NCBI GenBank assembly: GCA_041395665.1
Contig: JAWLAB010000002.1
Location: forward strand, 186,001-250,000
From: Pseudomonadales bacterium
GTDB taxonomy: Bacteria > Pseudomonadota > Gammaproteobacteria > Pseudomonadales > UBA7239
Direction: 5' to 3'
Length of the DNA stretch: 64,000 nucleotides
In this document: positions 31,387 to 41,307 of the stretch, piece by piece
Layout of the letters: the number at the start of each line of letters is the position of its first letter
How positions within the stretch are numbered: position 1 is the stretch's first letter
Made by a program: the position numbers and the translations under genes
Notes under the pieces: model-generated
Database searches by the model: none
What the model was told of the DNA's origin: nothing
The model's input: the letters and a program-made list of their open reading frames with translations, nothing else

Positions 31387-32277
31387 TCAATGGGGAATTT
31401 TGCCAAAATGGCCGCTGTTAAAATCGGTAATTGCTTGTTCAATTTCTTCACGGGTATTCATCACAAATGGGCCGTAACCGACCACCGATTCCTTGATCGG
31501 CTCTCCACTCAACCACAACAAGCGCGCAGTGGATTCTACGGTGATTTGCACGCTATTACCGACCTTATCCAGCACGGCCACCTGTGCTTCGCCGCGCAAC
31601 GTTTTCCCGTCGATAATTACCACACCTTGCTAAACCTCCCACACTGTATTCCAACCCACTTGCGCGGGCAGTGTGACTTCTGCGCCCGCTTGCAAATTGA
31701 TGTCCCAAACTTGCAGCGGTGAAAAAGTGTGTGCGGGACCACGCAAATTTTCATAGTCTCCGGCAATAACGCGCAACACACCAGCATTATTAGGTAACGC
31801 TGCTACAGGAATGTCGGCACTGGTAATAGCTTGATAACACGGCTTTTTCATTTTGTCTGCCGCTGGCAAGTTCACCCACAACTGCACCATATTGAACAGG
31901 CCACCTGTGCGTGCAAAAACTTCGCTGTGATATTCCTCATGCAATATGCCACCGGCTGCTGTCATCCACTGCACATCACCCGCACCAATCACACCGCCTT
32001 CTCCGGTGGAATCGCGATGCGCCACTTCACCGTGATAAACAATCGTCACTGTTTCAAAACCGCGATGCGGATGCTGCCCCACACCACGGCGCGCACTAGT
32101 AGGAGAAAAATCCATAGGCCCTGCGCGATCCAACAATAAAAACGGGCTGATTTCCGCACCAAAAGTGTTGTAGGAAAACAGTGAGCGCACAGGAAAACCA
32201 TCGCCCACCCAATGTTGCGCCGGTGCATCATAAATTGCTGCTATTTTTTTCAACTCCATGTGCTTCGCTGAATTCAT
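31387..32277 (-). pseudogene. pirin family protein interrupted by an in-frame TAG
   Basis: Pirin, a two-cupin iron protein (some act as quercetinase or transcription cofactor). The N-terminal cupin has metal ligands in GQHPHRGFETVTIVYHGEV and LHEEYHS. Reading stops at TAG (31630-31632) after GWNTVWEV, then continues in the same frame as QGVVIIDGKTLRGEAQVAVL through LLWLSGEPIKESVVGYGPFV to the normal pirin end. Complete length would be about 296 aa, as expected for the family. The first cupin and most of the second are made; the last 80 residues are lost. ATG 32277 follows AGAGGTG. This is a nonsense substitution, not an indel. Confidence 0.85.
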
Positions 32278-32458
32278 AAAAAACACCTCTTGGCTTTCTA
32301 AGAAACATTATGACTGCAACACATTTTTTGACATGCCGCAGAAAGTTTAGTAAAAGATACTCCAATAGTTGGCATACGTAGCACAAGCAATCTGCATTAT
32401 TGCCAATTATTTACGAATCAACTTGAAGTGTATATATTCATAAAAGCTAGGAGGCATT

Positions 32459-33304
32459 ATGAGAAAACATCGTTACAACATTCGTTTCCCTGTAACAGAA
32501 TCACATAAAGTTGGGCAGGATGAAGTACAGTTTTTACTTGAAGAAAACAATCAAATCGTAAATTTACGCTTTCACGATTATGGCGAACTATATAAACGCC
32601 CAGGGCTTTATGAACAACTATTTTACGATCGACTAAAATGCTCATCACCCGACAAGGTAAGCGAAATTCTGGCCAAAGTACTAAAACAAAATAACCTAGA
32701 AATGAGCGAGTTGCGAGTCCTAGATCTAGGTGCCGGCAACGGCATGGTTGGGGAACGTCTTTTCAAGATGGGGGTTTCTCGTTTAATTGGGATAGATATT
32801 AACGCCAATGCACAAGAAGCCTGCTTCAGAGATAGACCCGGAATATACGACGCTTACTATGTTGCCGATTTGTGCAAACAAGACGCTTACTTAAAAGATG
32901 AACTATTGACATGGCAAGTTGACTGCTTGTCGTGTGTTGCAGCACTTGGATTTGGCGATATCCCTACTGAAGCGTTTATCAATGCTTACAATTTGGTTAA
33001 GCAAGGAGGATGGATTGTCTTTAATGTAAAAGAAACATTCATGCAAGAAAGTGATGATTCTGGTTTTTCAAAACTGATAAAACAACTTCTGCTTAAAGAT
33101 ATCTTGGAAGTTCACCATTTGGAGCGGTATCGACATCGCTTATCCATTGATGGCACGCCGTTGTATTACTATGTTTTGGCAGGAAAAAAAGAATCTGATA
33201 TTGCTTTGGATACCACGCTGTCACCAGACAACACATCTACGCCACTTACATTACCAATTACAAAGCAAGGTAATGAGTCACGGCAAAATTTTTATAAGCA
33301 TTGA
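32459..33304 (+). CDS. class I SAM-dependent methyltransferase
   Basis: Protein of 281 aa with SAM-binding motif I VLDLGAGNGMVGERL, acidic motif II (GIDINANA), and a later GGWIVFNVKE strand; this layout resembles the METTL27-like methyltransferases. The substrate is unknown. A strong AGGAGG precedes ATG 32459. Base composition is clearly more AT-rich than the neighbours by eye, and the C-terminal 35 residues are Thr/Ser/Asn-rich and probably disordered. It lies beside the 3' end of tRNA-Leu, where related genomes usually have rimP-nusA, so it may be a transferred gene. Confidence 0.8.
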   Translation: MRKHRYNIRFPVTESHKVGQDEVQFLLEENNQIVNLRFHDYGELYKRPGLYEQLFYDRLKCSSPDKVSEILAKVLKQNNLEMSELRVLDLGAGNGMVGERLFKMGVSRLIGIDINANAQEACFRDRPGIYDAYYVADLCKQDAYLKDELLTWQVDCLSCVAALGFGDIPTEAFINAYNLVKQGGWIVFNVKETFMQESDDSGFSKLIKQLLLKDILEVHHLERYRHRLSIDGTPLYYYVLAGKKESDIALDTTLSPDNTSTPLTLPITKQGNESRQNFYKH

Positions 33305-33348
33305 GCCTTATAATTTTTGATCTGCTTATTAACTATATTTTTTGATAC

Positions 33349-33374
33349 AAAAAAGCCCGCAAAATTGCGGGCTT
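33349..33374 (-). terminator. rho-independent terminator after secG/tRNA-Leu
   Basis: Perfect ten-base stem AAGCCCGCAA / TTGCGGGCTT with a two-base loop, followed on the minus strand by six T residues. It ends the ftsH-to-tRNA-Leu transcript and faces the convergent methyltransferase gene. Confidence 0.88.
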
Positions 33375-33407
33375 AGAGACTTCCTTGGATTGTCTAAAAC
33401 ATTGAAT

Positions 33408-33492
33408 TGGTGCCCAGGGCCGGACTCGAACCGGCACGACTTGCGCCACTACCACCTCAAGGTAGCGTGTATACCAATTTCACCACCTGGGC
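33408..33492 (-). tRNA. tRNA-Leu (anticodon GAG)
   Basis: 85-nt class II tRNA with encoded CCA. Acceptor stem GCCCAGG/CCTGGGC, D-arm GTGGTGAAATTGGTATACAC, anticodon loop CTTGAGG with GAG, long variable arm, T loop TTCGAGT. It lies just after secG, as in Pseudomonas. Confidence 0.97.
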
Positions 33493-33498
33493 TAAAAC

Positions 33499-33912
33499 TT
33501 ACTTCTCCTTAGGCGCGGCTGGCGCGTCTTGAGCAGGAGCTTCTGGTGCAGCTGGCGCATCACCGGCCGGTGCAACTGCTTCAGCCGCAGGCACTTCAGC
33601 TTTCTTTTGCTCATTCGCTTGGCTGTGTTCCTCTATCGCAGCAGCTGAAGGTATACCTTCGTCGCTCGAACCCGCACCGGCTTTATTTTTCGCCAACATA
33701 GACAAACCAAAGCTAGTGACGAAAAAAATCACCACCAAAATAGCAGTAGTGTGGCTAAGAAAATTACCGCTGCCCGTGCTACCAAACAGTGTTTGCGAAC
33801 CGCCGCTGCCGAAAGAAGCACCAACTTCTGCGCCTTTACCCTGTTGTAGCAAAATGAGGGCGACGATGGCGATGCTCACCAAAATATGTAATGCAATGAT
33901 TAGTGGTTCCAT
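33499..33912 (-). CDS. secG: protein-export membrane protein SecG
   Basis: SecG, 137 aa, non-essential subunit of the SecYEG translocon. Two membrane helices surround the conserved QQGKGAEVGASFGSGGSQTL loop; the C-terminal tail is Ala/Pro/Glu-rich and extended. The start overlaps the tpiA stop by 13 bp, so translation is coupled. Confidence 0.96.
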   Translation of the reverse strand: MEPLIIALHILVSIAIVALILLQQGKGAEVGASFGSGGSQTLFGSTGSGNFLSHTTAILVVIFFVTSFGLSMLAKNKAGAGSSDEGIPSAAAIEEHSQANEQKKAEVPAAEAVAPAGDAPAAPEAPAQDAPAAPKEK

Positions 33913-34679
33913 GCTTGTTCCGCTGCGTTAATGATGGCGCAAAACTGATCAGGGTCGAGTGCTGCGCCGCCCACCAAGCCACCATCGACATCGGGCTGGG
34001 CAAAAAGAGGTCGCGCATTATCCGCTTTCACGCTGCCCCCGTAAAGCACGAGCAGTTTGTCCGCATGGCTTGGCAACTTTTCCGCCCAGCGCGCACGAAT
34101 ATGCGCATGAACAGCCTGTGCCTGCTCCGGTGTTGCAGTGCGTCCTGTGCCGATAGCCCACACAGGTTCATACGCAACGACTAATTGCTCTAACTCTGCT
34201 GGCTGCAAATGGTCGAGTGCCGCATTTAACTGACGAGACACCACTATTTCTGTCGCACCGCGCTCGCGCTCAGCCAAGGTCTCCCCCACACACAACACGG
34301 GAGTAATCCCAGCACTGAGCGCTTGACGAATTTTGGCAACCACATGGTCATCCATCTCACCATACAAAGCGCGACGCTCGGAGTGACCCACTAACACGAA
34401 ACGACAACCCCAATCGGCCAACATAGTGGCAGACACTTCACCGGTGTACGCACCCTGCGCGTGCTCACTCAAGTTTTGCGCCCCCCACTGGATACGACCA
34501 TTGGCTAATTGCTCACGACACAGTTGCAAATAAGGGAAAGGAACACACACAGCTACATTGGTGTGCGTGGCAGATTGCGTACTTTGTTGGATAGCCTGCA
34601 ATAGCTCCACTGATGACGCTTGAGTGCCGTGCATTTTCCAATTACCAATTACTAACGGACGACGCGATGGGTGTGTCAT
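33900..34679 (-). CDS. tpiA: triosephosphate isomerase
   Basis: TIM-barrel glycolytic enzyme, 259 aa, interconverting DHAP and glyceraldehyde-3-phosphate. Active-site residues are present: Lys in GNWKMHG, His in GHSERR, Glu in VAYEPVWAIGTG, and the phosphate loop LYGGSVKADN. It starts 9 bp after the glmM stop. Confidence 0.98.
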   Translation of the reverse strand: MTHPSRRPLVIGNWKMHGTQASSVELLQAIQQSTQSATHTNVAVCVPFPYLQLCREQLANGRIQWGAQNLSEHAQGAYTGEVSATMLADWGCRFVLVGHSERRALYGEMDDHVVAKIRQALSAGITPVLCVGETLAERERGATEIVVSRQLNAALDHLQPAELEQLVVAYEPVWAIGTGRTATPEQAQAVHAHIRARWAEKLPSHADKLLVLYGGSVKADNARPLFAQPDVDGGLVGGAALDPDQFCAIINAAEQAWNH

Positions 34680-34688
34680 AAAAAATCC

Positions 34689-36032
34689 TCAGGCAAGCGC
34701 TGCTTCAACAACAGCAGCTAATTCAATCGCGAGCGGTTTAACCACTTCAGCATTTGCACCTTCCACCATCACGCGCACAACAGGCTCTGTTCCAGAAGGA
34801 CGCAACAGCACACGCCCCTGCCCCGCCAATTGCGTTTCTGTTTTTTGAATTGCTTCACCAATAACGGGGAAAGCATCTAAATCAAACTTTTGACAAGTGC
34901 GCACATTGATCATCACTTGTGGGAATTTGTGCATTGCTTTTTTTGCTTCGGCTAATTTTTTTCCACCGCGCTGTAAAGCCATCAACACCTGTAAAGCTGA
35001 AACAATTCCATCGCCCGTTGTGGTGACATGATTACAAACGATATGGCCTGAGTTCTCACCGCCGAGATCCCAACCATTTTGTTGCATCATCTCGATCACA
35101 TAACGATCGCCAACTTTTGCACGCGCAAACGGAATACCGCGCTGTTGCAACGCCAACTCAAAACCAAAATTACTCATCAAAGTGCCGACAACACCTTTGC
35201 ATTTTCCGCGCTCAAACTGATCGCAGGCAATAATGAACAGCAACTCATCGCCATCCACCACTTCGCCGTGATGATCAACGAATAACAAACGATCGCCATC
35301 ACCATCAAACGCAATGCCAAGATCTGCGTTTTGTTCTAATACAGCGCGTTGCAGTTCATCGGGATGCGTAGAACCACAATTTTGATTGATGTTTAATCCA
35401 TCAGGTTTTGCCGCCAACTCGATGACATCGGCGCCCAATTCACGCAACACATTGGGTGCGATGTGATAAGTTGCTCCGTTAGCACAATCCACCACAATGC
35501 GCTGTCCGCGCAAATGAAAATCAAACGGTGTAGTGCTTTTACAAAATTCAATATAACGACCTGCAGCATCCGTAATACGGCGTGCTTTGCCGAGCAGCAT
35601 CGGATCAACAATCTGCATGGCTTCTTCTAATTGCGCTTCAATTTCCAACTCGATTTCATCAGGCAGCTTTCTGCCATCTGCAGAAAAAAACTTGATACCG
35701 TTATCGCCGTGTGGATTGTGTGACGCACTGATTACAATACCTGCTTGCGCGTTAAAAGTACGCGTAAGATAGGCAATCGCCGGTGTCGGCATCGGCCCCA
35801 ACAAACCGACATTAACACCTGCACTGATTAAGCCCGCTTCTAATGCCGATTCAAACATATAACCAGAAATACGCGTGTCTTTGCCGATCAAAATTAATTT
35901 GCGATTATCTTCTGCATGGCGCGCAAATACTTTTCCTGCAGCCCAACCCAAACGCAACATAAAATCTGGTGTGATGGGATATTCCCCCACGCGACCACGA
36001 ATACCATCCGTACCAAAAAATTGTTTTGTCAT
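34689..36032 (-). CDS. glmM: phosphoglucosamine mutase
   Basis: GlmM, 447 aa, converts glucosamine-6-phosphate to glucosamine-1-phosphate, the step between GlmS and GlmU. Active-site phosphoserine in [15 protein letters not shown], metal loop AFDGDGDRL, substrate loop GENSGHIV and phosphate loop [16 protein letters not shown] are all present. It is intact, unlike the glmS and glmU copies in this window. Confidence 0.98.
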   Translation of the reverse strand: MTKQFFGTDGIRGRVGEYPITPDFMLRLGWAAGKVFARHAEDNRKLILIGKDTRISGYMFESALEAGLISAGVNVGLLGPMPTPAIAYLTRTFNAQAGIVISASHNPHGDNGIKFFSADGRKLPDEIELEIEAQLEEAMQIVDPMLLGKARRITDAAGRYIEFCKSTTPFDFHLRGQRIVVDCANGATYHIAPNVLRELGADVIELAAKPDGLNINQNCGSTHPDELQRAVLEQNADLGIAFDGDGDRLLFVDHHGEVVDGDELLFIIACDQFERGKCKGVVGTLMSNFGFELALQQRGIPFARAKVGDRYVIEMMQQNGWDLGGENSGHIVCNHVTTTGDGIVSALQVLMALQRGGKKLAEAKKAMHKFPQVMINVRTCQKFDLDAFPVIGEAIQKTETQLAGQGRVLLRPSGTEPVVRVMVEGANAEVVKPLAIELAAVVEAALA

Positions 36033-36049
36033 TTTATCGTCCTAATTTT

Positions 36050-36895
36050 TTAAGGCTGCGCTTGCACAGCGCGCCATACTTTTAACATATCCACCGTTGC
36101 CGCCACATCGTGCACACGCAAAATTTTTGCACCACGATCCAATGCCGATTGCGCCAGCGCCAATGATGCAGGCAGGCGTTCATCAATTGCTTTTCCCGTC
36201 AGTTTACCGGCTATGGATTTGCGCGACAGCCCCACCAATAGCGGATAAGGCAATCGCGTCAGCGTGTCCAGATGTTTGAGCAACACAAGATTGTGTTCCA
36301 GTGTTTTGCCAAAACCAAAACCGGGGTCGAGCAAAATATTGTGCGGTGCGATACCCGCACGCTCACACACAGCCACTCGCGCCAGCAAACTCTCGCGAAC
36401 TTCTTTTACCACATCGCCGTATTGCGGATTCTCTTGCATAGTGCGCGGATCGCCCTGCATGTGCATCAAACACACAGGCAAACCTGTTTTTGCTGCTGCT
36501 TGCAATGCACCTTCGCGCTGCAGAGCGCGCACATCGTTGATCATACCCGCGCCGCGTGCAGCCGTTTCTTGCATCACTTCTGGGTTACTGGTGTCGACTG
36601 AAATCACGATATCCACTCGCCCAGCAATCGCTTCCACTACTGGCAATACGCGATCCAGTTCTTCTTGCGTGGAAACAGGCTGCGCCCCTGGCTTAGTGGA
36701 TTCACCACCCACATCAATAATGCGCGCGCCATCCGCCAACATTTTTTCTGCTGCGCGCAAGCAATGATCGATCTGCTTTTTATTTTGCTGAAAAAAAACG
36801 CCGCCATCAGAAAAAGAATCGGGCGTGATATTGAGAATCCCCATCACAACAGGGCTGGATAAATCCAGCGCTCTGTTGCCGCATTGCATCTTCAT
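36050..36895 (-). CDS. folP: dihydropteroate synthase
   Basis: DHPS, 281 aa, condenses pABA with hydroxymethyldihydropterin diphosphate in folate synthesis; target of sulfonamides. Motifs: MGILNITPDSFSDGG at the N-terminus, GGESTKPGAQ, LDPGFGFGKTLEHN and the C-terminal RVHDVAATVD. It is located between ftsH and glmM as in many Gammaproteobacteria. Confidence 0.97.
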   Translation of the reverse strand: MKMQCGNRALDLSSPVVMGILNITPDSFSDGGVFFQQNKKQIDHCLRAAEKMLADGARIIDVGGESTKPGAQPVSTQEELDRVLPVVEAIAGRVDIVISVDTSNPEVMQETAARGAGMINDVRALQREGALQAAAKTGLPVCLMHMQGDPRTMQENPQYGDVVKEVRESLLARVAVCERAGIAPHNILLDPGFGFGKTLEHNLVLLKHLDTLTRLPYPLLVGLSRKSIAGKLTGKAIDERLPASLALAQSALDRGAKILRVHDVAATVDMLKVWRAVQAQP

Positions 36896-36925
36896 GGGTG
36901 AAAAAAAGAAACGCGCAGCGGGCGA

Positions 36926-38878
36926 TTAATGCTCGCCCGCCGGCCCACCTATTGGCGTGACATTATTAGGAGGCGTGTTGCTGGGCACATCACTGTTTGG
37001 TGTTGTCGCTTCTGCCACCACTTCCGCTTGACCGCTACCACCAGAAGTATCGTTGCTGGCACTGTTGTGCCAATCGCGCGGTGGGCGCACTGCACGACGC
37101 GCCATCAAGTCCTCCACCTGCTCACTGTCGATAGTTTCGTATTCGATCAGTGCATTTTTCATCGACTCCAAAATATCTGCATTCGTTTGCAAAATTTCTG
37201 TTGCTTGCGCGTAACAGGCGTCCAAAATATTTTTGATTTCAGTATCGATCAGTTCGGCAGTGCGCGCAGAAATATTTTTCTCGCGGAAACCTTCGCCGTC
37301 GCGTGCATCATAATCCAACGCACCCAATTTTTCTGACAAGCCATAATTCACCACCATGGAGCGCGCCACACTGGTTGCCATTTGAATATCGCTGTACGCA
37401 CCCGTAGAAACACCGTCTGCGCCGTAAATCATTTCTTCCGCGATACGACCGCCGTAAGCAGTGGCGATATCACTGAGCAGTTTGCGTTTACTGGTGCTGA
37501 TGCGATCGGCTTCCGGCAAAAACCAAGTAATACCCAATGCACGGCCGCGCGGAATAATCGTGACTTTGTGAATCGGGTCGTGCTCCGGCATTAAATAACC
37601 GACGATAGCGTGACCCGCTTCGTGATACGCCGTCATGGTTTTTTCTTTTTCCGACATCACCATGGATTTGCGCTCTGCACCCATCATGATTTTATCGCGC
37701 GCTTTTTCAAACTCTTCTGTCGTCACCAAGCGACGATTAGCGCGCGCAGCAAACAGCGCAGCTTCATTCACTAAGTTAGCCAGATCCGCGCCAGAAAAAC
37801 CGGGCGTGCCGCGCGCCAGTACCGAAGCATCTACCGCTTCATCCAAAGGCACTTTGCGCATATGCACTTTCAAAATTTGTTCACGACCACGCACATCCGG
37901 CAGACCGACATGTACTTGACGATCAAAACGACCGGGGCGCAATAATGCGCGATCCAATACATCAGGGCGGTTAGTGGCGGCGATCACAATGACACCTTCA
38001 CTGCCTTCAAAACCATCCATTTCAACCAGCAATTGGTTCAGTGTTTGTTCGCGTTCATCGTTGCCACCACCGTGACCGCCGCCGCGATGACGACCCACTG
38101 CGTCGATCTCGTCGATAAACACGATACACGGCGCTTGTTTTTTCGCTTGCTCAAACATATCGCGCACACGCGATGCGCCGACACCGACAAACATCTCCAC
38201 GAAATCAGAACCAGAAATAGAAAAGAACGGTACTTTTGCTTCGCCAGCAATCGCTTTAGCCAATAAAGTTTTACCCGTGCCTGGCGGGCCCGCCATCAAT
38301 ACACCGCGCGGAATTTTTCCACCCAGTTTTTGAAAGCGCGAAGGATCGCGTAAAAACTCTACTAATTCACTGACATCTTCTTTCGCCTCATCGACACCGG
38401 CAACATCCGCAAAAGTGGTTTTGATTTGATCTTCCGACAACAAACGCGCTTTGCTTTTACCAAAACTCAAAGGACCGCCTTTGCCACCCATGCCGCCCTG
38501 CATTTGGCGCGTGAAAAACATGAATACGCCGATGATCAACAATACCGGCAACACGGCAAAAAATAATTGTTGCAAGAATCCTGGCTGCTCTGGCTCGCGA
38601 CCTTCCACTTTGACATTGTTGCTTAACAGATCATCCATTAAATGTTGATCGAGCACATTGGGGCGCACGGTTTGAAAAGCGGAACCATCTTTCATTTCGC
38701 CATTGATTTTTAAGCCGTCGATCACCACAGAAGCAACGCGCTGTTGCTGCACTTCTTGAATAAAGCTGGAGTATTCCAGCGCGGCGGTCGGTTGCGCCGG
38801 CGTGAGGTTGCGAAAGGCAGACATCAGCACAAAAACGATGGCACCCCAAATCAGTAGCGTCTTGATTGTGTCGTTCAA
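36926..38878 (-). CDS. ftsH: ATP-dependent zinc metalloprotease FtsH
   Basis: FtsH, 650 aa, inner-membrane AAA+ protease. Two N-terminal membrane helices flank a small periplasmic domain. Walker [12 protein letters not shown], Walker [13 protein letters not shown], second region of homology [19 protein letters not shown], and zinc site HEAGH are intact. The C-terminal tail is Ser/Asn/Pro-rich. In other bacteria it degrades LpxC, RpoH and unassembled membrane proteins. Confidence 0.98.
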   Translation of the reverse strand: MNDTIKTLLIWGAIVFVLMSAFRNLTPAQPTAALEYSSFIQEVQQQRVASVVIDGLKINGEMKDGSAFQTVRPNVLDQHLMDDLLSNNVKVEGREPEQPGFLQQLFFAVLPVLLIIGVFMFFTRQMQGGMGGKGGPLSFGKSKARLLSEDQIKTTFADVAGVDEAKEDVSELVEFLRDPSRFQKLGGKIPRGVLMAGPPGTGKTLLAKAIAGEAKVPFFSISGSDFVEMFVGVGASRVRDMFEQAKKQAPCIVFIDEIDAVGRHRGGGHGGGNDEREQTLNQLLVEMDGFEGSEGVIVIAATNRPDVLDRALLRPGRFDRQVHVGLPDVRGREQILKVHMRKVPLDEAVDASVLARGTPGFSGADLANLVNEAALFAARANRRLVTTEEFEKARDKIMMGAERKSMVMSEKEKTMTAYHEAGHAIVGYLMPEHDPIHKVTIIPRGRALGITWFLPEADRISTSKRKLLSDIATAYGGRIAEEMIYGADGVSTGAYSDIQMATSVARSMVVNYGLSEKLGALDYDARDGEGFREKNISARTAELIDTEIKNILDACYAQATEILQTNADILESMKNALIEYETIDSEQVEDLMARRAVRPPRDWHNSASNDTSGGSGQAEVVAEATTPNSDVPSNTPPNNVTPIGGPAGEH

Positions 38879-38942
38879 AATACAGCCCTCTCAATCTTCT
38901 TTCTTTAATTACTGCAAAGTTACTGCAAATATTTATCGGCAA

Positions 38943-39605
38943 TCAGCCCTTAAAGCCTTGTGCCAACAGATAAGTTTCTCGTGAGCGCGCACGCGATGCC
39001 TGTGGCTTGCGCGTACTCACTTTGTTGAAACGCGTTTTTAACTGCTTCAACAATTCATCAAAACCTTCGCCGTGGAATACCTTGGTGAGAAACGCGCCAC
39101 CCGGCTTCAACACTTGCGCGGCCATTTCCGCCGCCAACTCCACCAAATACATGGCACGCGGCTGATCGACACCCGCCATACCGCTCATGTTGGGGGCCAT
39201 ATCGGAAATCACAAGATCCGCCTTGCGTTCGCCCAGCACCGCGAGAATCTCCGCTAGCACGCTCTCCTCGGTGAAATCACCGCAGATAAACTCGACACCG
39301 GCCAGCGTATCCATCGGCAAAATATCACTGGCGACCACACGCCCCTGATGCCCCACCAAATCCACCGCCACTTGCGACCATCCGCCCGGCGCAGAGCCGA
39401 GATCGACTACCGTCATGCCTGTGCGAATCAAACGGTCTTTTTCCTGAATTTCTAACAACTTAAAACTGGCACGCGAACGGTAGCCGAGCTTTTGTGCCTC
39501 TTTGACATACGGATCGTCGAAATGTTCTTTCAACCAGCGGCCGCTGCTGCGCGAGCGCGTGGATTTTTTGGCGGGCGGTTTGCCAGCCGAGGTATCGGAG
39601 GTCAT
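38943..39605 (-). CDS. rlmE: 23S rRNA 2'-O-ribose U2552 methyltransferase
   Basis: RlmE (FtsJ/RrmJ), 220 aa, methylates U2552 in the ribosomal A loop. SAM motif [16 protein letters not shown]; catalytic K-D-K-E residues around [21 protein letters not shown] and [10 protein letters not shown]. Upstream of ftsH as in E. coli; divergent from yhbY. Confidence 0.96.
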   Translation of the reverse strand: MTSDTSAGKPPAKKSTRSRSSGRWLKEHFDDPYVKEAQKLGYRSRASFKLLEIQEKDRLIRTGMTVVDLGSAPGGWSQVAVDLVGHQGRVVASDILPMDTLAGVEFICGDFTEESVLAEILAVLGERKADLVISDMAPNMSGMAGVDQPRAMYLVELAAEMAAQVLKPGGAFLTKVFHGEGFDELLKQLKTRFNKVSTRKPQASRARSRETYLLAQGFKG

Positions 39606-39692
39606 GCGTTCAATCCTGTTTCAGTGGCCATGATAGCAGTTGGCTACAGCAAAACCGCTACAATGCGCGCCTCACGCTCTGGATACGCCGCC

Positions 39693-40001
39693 ATGCCACT
39701 CGACAGCCAAACGCGCAAACAACTGAAAGCCATCGGTCATGCACTGAATCCCGTTGTCATCGTAGCGGGCAAGGGTTTGTCTGACAGCGTGCTGGAGGAA
39801 ATTCGCCGCGCCCTGCACGATCACGAGTTAATTAAAGTAAAAGTGGCAGTGGGTGATCGCGAGGCAAAACAGGCTGTCATTGCTGAGATGTGTCAACGCT
39901 GCGAGTGCGAGCTGGCGCAAACCATCGGCCATATTGCGCTGATCTACAAAGCCAATCCCAATGCCAAATTGGGCATCAGCAATTTGCGGCATTTGCAATA
40001 A
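39693..40001 (+). CDS. yhbY: ribosome assembly RNA-binding protein YhbY
   Basis: CRM-domain protein, 102 aa, binding pre-50S ribosomal RNA. Typical segments: RKQLKAIGHALNPVVIVAGKG, HELIKVKVAVGDRE and IALIYKANPNAKL. ATG at 39693 (MPLDSQTRKQL) is preferred over an upstream in-frame start because it matches the family N-terminus. Divergent with rlmE, the usual arrangement. Confidence 0.94.
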   Translation: MPLDSQTRKQLKAIGHALNPVVIVAGKGLSDSVLEEIRRALHDHELIKVKVAVGDREAKQAVIAEMCQRCECELAQTIGHIALIYKANPNAKLGISNLRHLQ

Positions 40002-40017
40002 CACCCTGAGTATCCGC

Positions 40018-41286
40018 GTGAGGACTGCGCTGCAACAGCTACCTTGGCACTGGCTGCCCGCCGCACTCACGCTTGTGATGATTTTGTATTGGCACATTGA
40101 TGTGCCTTACCACGACCAGTGGGATTTACTGCCACTACTGCAAGCAAAAAGCGAAGGCACGCTGACATGGCAAGCCATGCTAGCGCCACACAACGGTCAC
40201 ATCCTGTTGCTGCCGCGCGCCATTATGTTGGTACTCGCGACACTCACACACTGGAATACGCTGGCTGAAGTGCTATTCAGCTTTGGCTGCATACTCGCCT
40301 GCTGGCACATCCTGCGCATTTTCACTACACAACTGCTGACGCGTGCGCTTTCAAAACCAGAACAGTTTTGTCTCGCGTTGCTGGTGTTTAGCTGGGCGCA
40401 AGCACAGAACTGGCTGTGGGGCTGGCAACTGCAAATTCCTCTGGCACTGCTGTGCAGTCTGTGTGGATTTGCCAGCCTCTTATTACTACGGAACTCGTTT
40501 ATTGCGTTTGTTGTTGCGCTGGTTTTTGGCGTGGCGGCGAGCGTTAGCTTTGCGGGCTGTCTGCCTTATTGGATGGCGGCACTGCCTCTGCTCTGGCAAC
40601 GGGAAAAAATACTGTTATTGCCGTGGCTGCTGTTCAGCGCTGTCGGTGCCGCAGCCTATCTGCAACTTTTGCATAACACTGCGCCCACTTCGTTCAATAC
40701 TCTTTCAATCAATACCTTCGCACCGCTGTCACTCTTGAGTGGCAGCTTGTTGGTATTAGGCAATCTTGTGGCGCGTTATTACACATTGGTTGCGCTACTC
40801 AGCGCGCTTGTCATGCTGTTTGTTATTGTTATTGCTAGCGCTACGCATTCACAAACAAAAGCACAGCGCACGATTGCACTGTCATTACTTTTATTCAGCG
40901 TCGGCTCTGCACTGCTGATTGCCGCAACACGCGGCGGTATGGGCAGTGAACAGATGCTCGCTTCTCGTTATGGCACTCTGACCTTGCCATTGCTCGTTGT
41001 GGCTTTTGCCGCACTGCGCAGCAATACGGCATTGTGGTCAAAGGCACTCAGCGCACTGCTGCTAGTTAGTTGCATTGGCAGCAGCGTTTACAGCGTGAAA
41101 GAACTGCGCCAACTGCACAATCGTCTACAAAACGGTGCAACGGCATTGGCACTATTACAAACTAATCCAAATGATGAAACCGGTCAAAAAAAGCTTGTTG
41201 CCATCAACCCGCGCACAGATCAGCAGAAAGCACTGCAGGAAGTAAAACTGTTACAGCAATACGGTTTGAGTTTTTATCGACAGTGA
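40018..41286 (+). CDS. multi-pass membrane protein, possibly GT-C-like
   Basis: Integral membrane protein of about 422 aa with roughly ten hydrophobic helices. The first external loop contains VPYHDQWDLLPLL, and the next conserved-looking segment is APHNGHILLLPRAI. A DQW motif followed by an H-N-x-H motif is seen in membrane proteins resembling GT-C glycosyltransferases, but I cannot confirm that family. GTG at 40018, 17 bp after yhbY, is the likely start. The substrate and role are unknown. No polysaccharide genes lie next to it. Confidence 0.7.
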   Translation: MRTALQQLPWHWLPAALTLVMILYWHIDVPYHDQWDLLPLLQAKSEGTLTWQAMLAPHNGHILLLPRAIMLVLATLTHWNTLAEVLFSFGCILACWHILRIFTTQLLTRALSKPEQFCLALLVFSWAQAQNWLWGWQLQIPLALLCSLCGFASLLLLRNSFIAFVVALVFGVAASVSFAGCLPYWMAALPLLWQREKILLLPWLLFSAVGAAAYLQLLHNTAPTSFNTLSINTFAPLSLLSGSLLVLGNLVARYYTLVALLSALVMLFVIVIASATHSQTKAQRTIALSLLLFSVGSALLIAATRGGMGSEQMLASRYGTLTLPLLVVAFAALRSNTALWSKALSALLLVSCIGSSVYSVKELRQLHNRLQNGATALALLQTNPNDETGQKKLVAINPRTDQQKALQEVKLLQQYGLSFYRQ

Positions 41287-41307
41287 AATTTTATAATAAA
41301 GAAAAAA

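Noticed and set aside
31630..31632. Pyrrolysine or other recoding of TAG in the pirin gene
   Set aside because: Pirins do not contain pyrrolysine and there is no sign of the needed machinery; a nonsense mutation is simpler.
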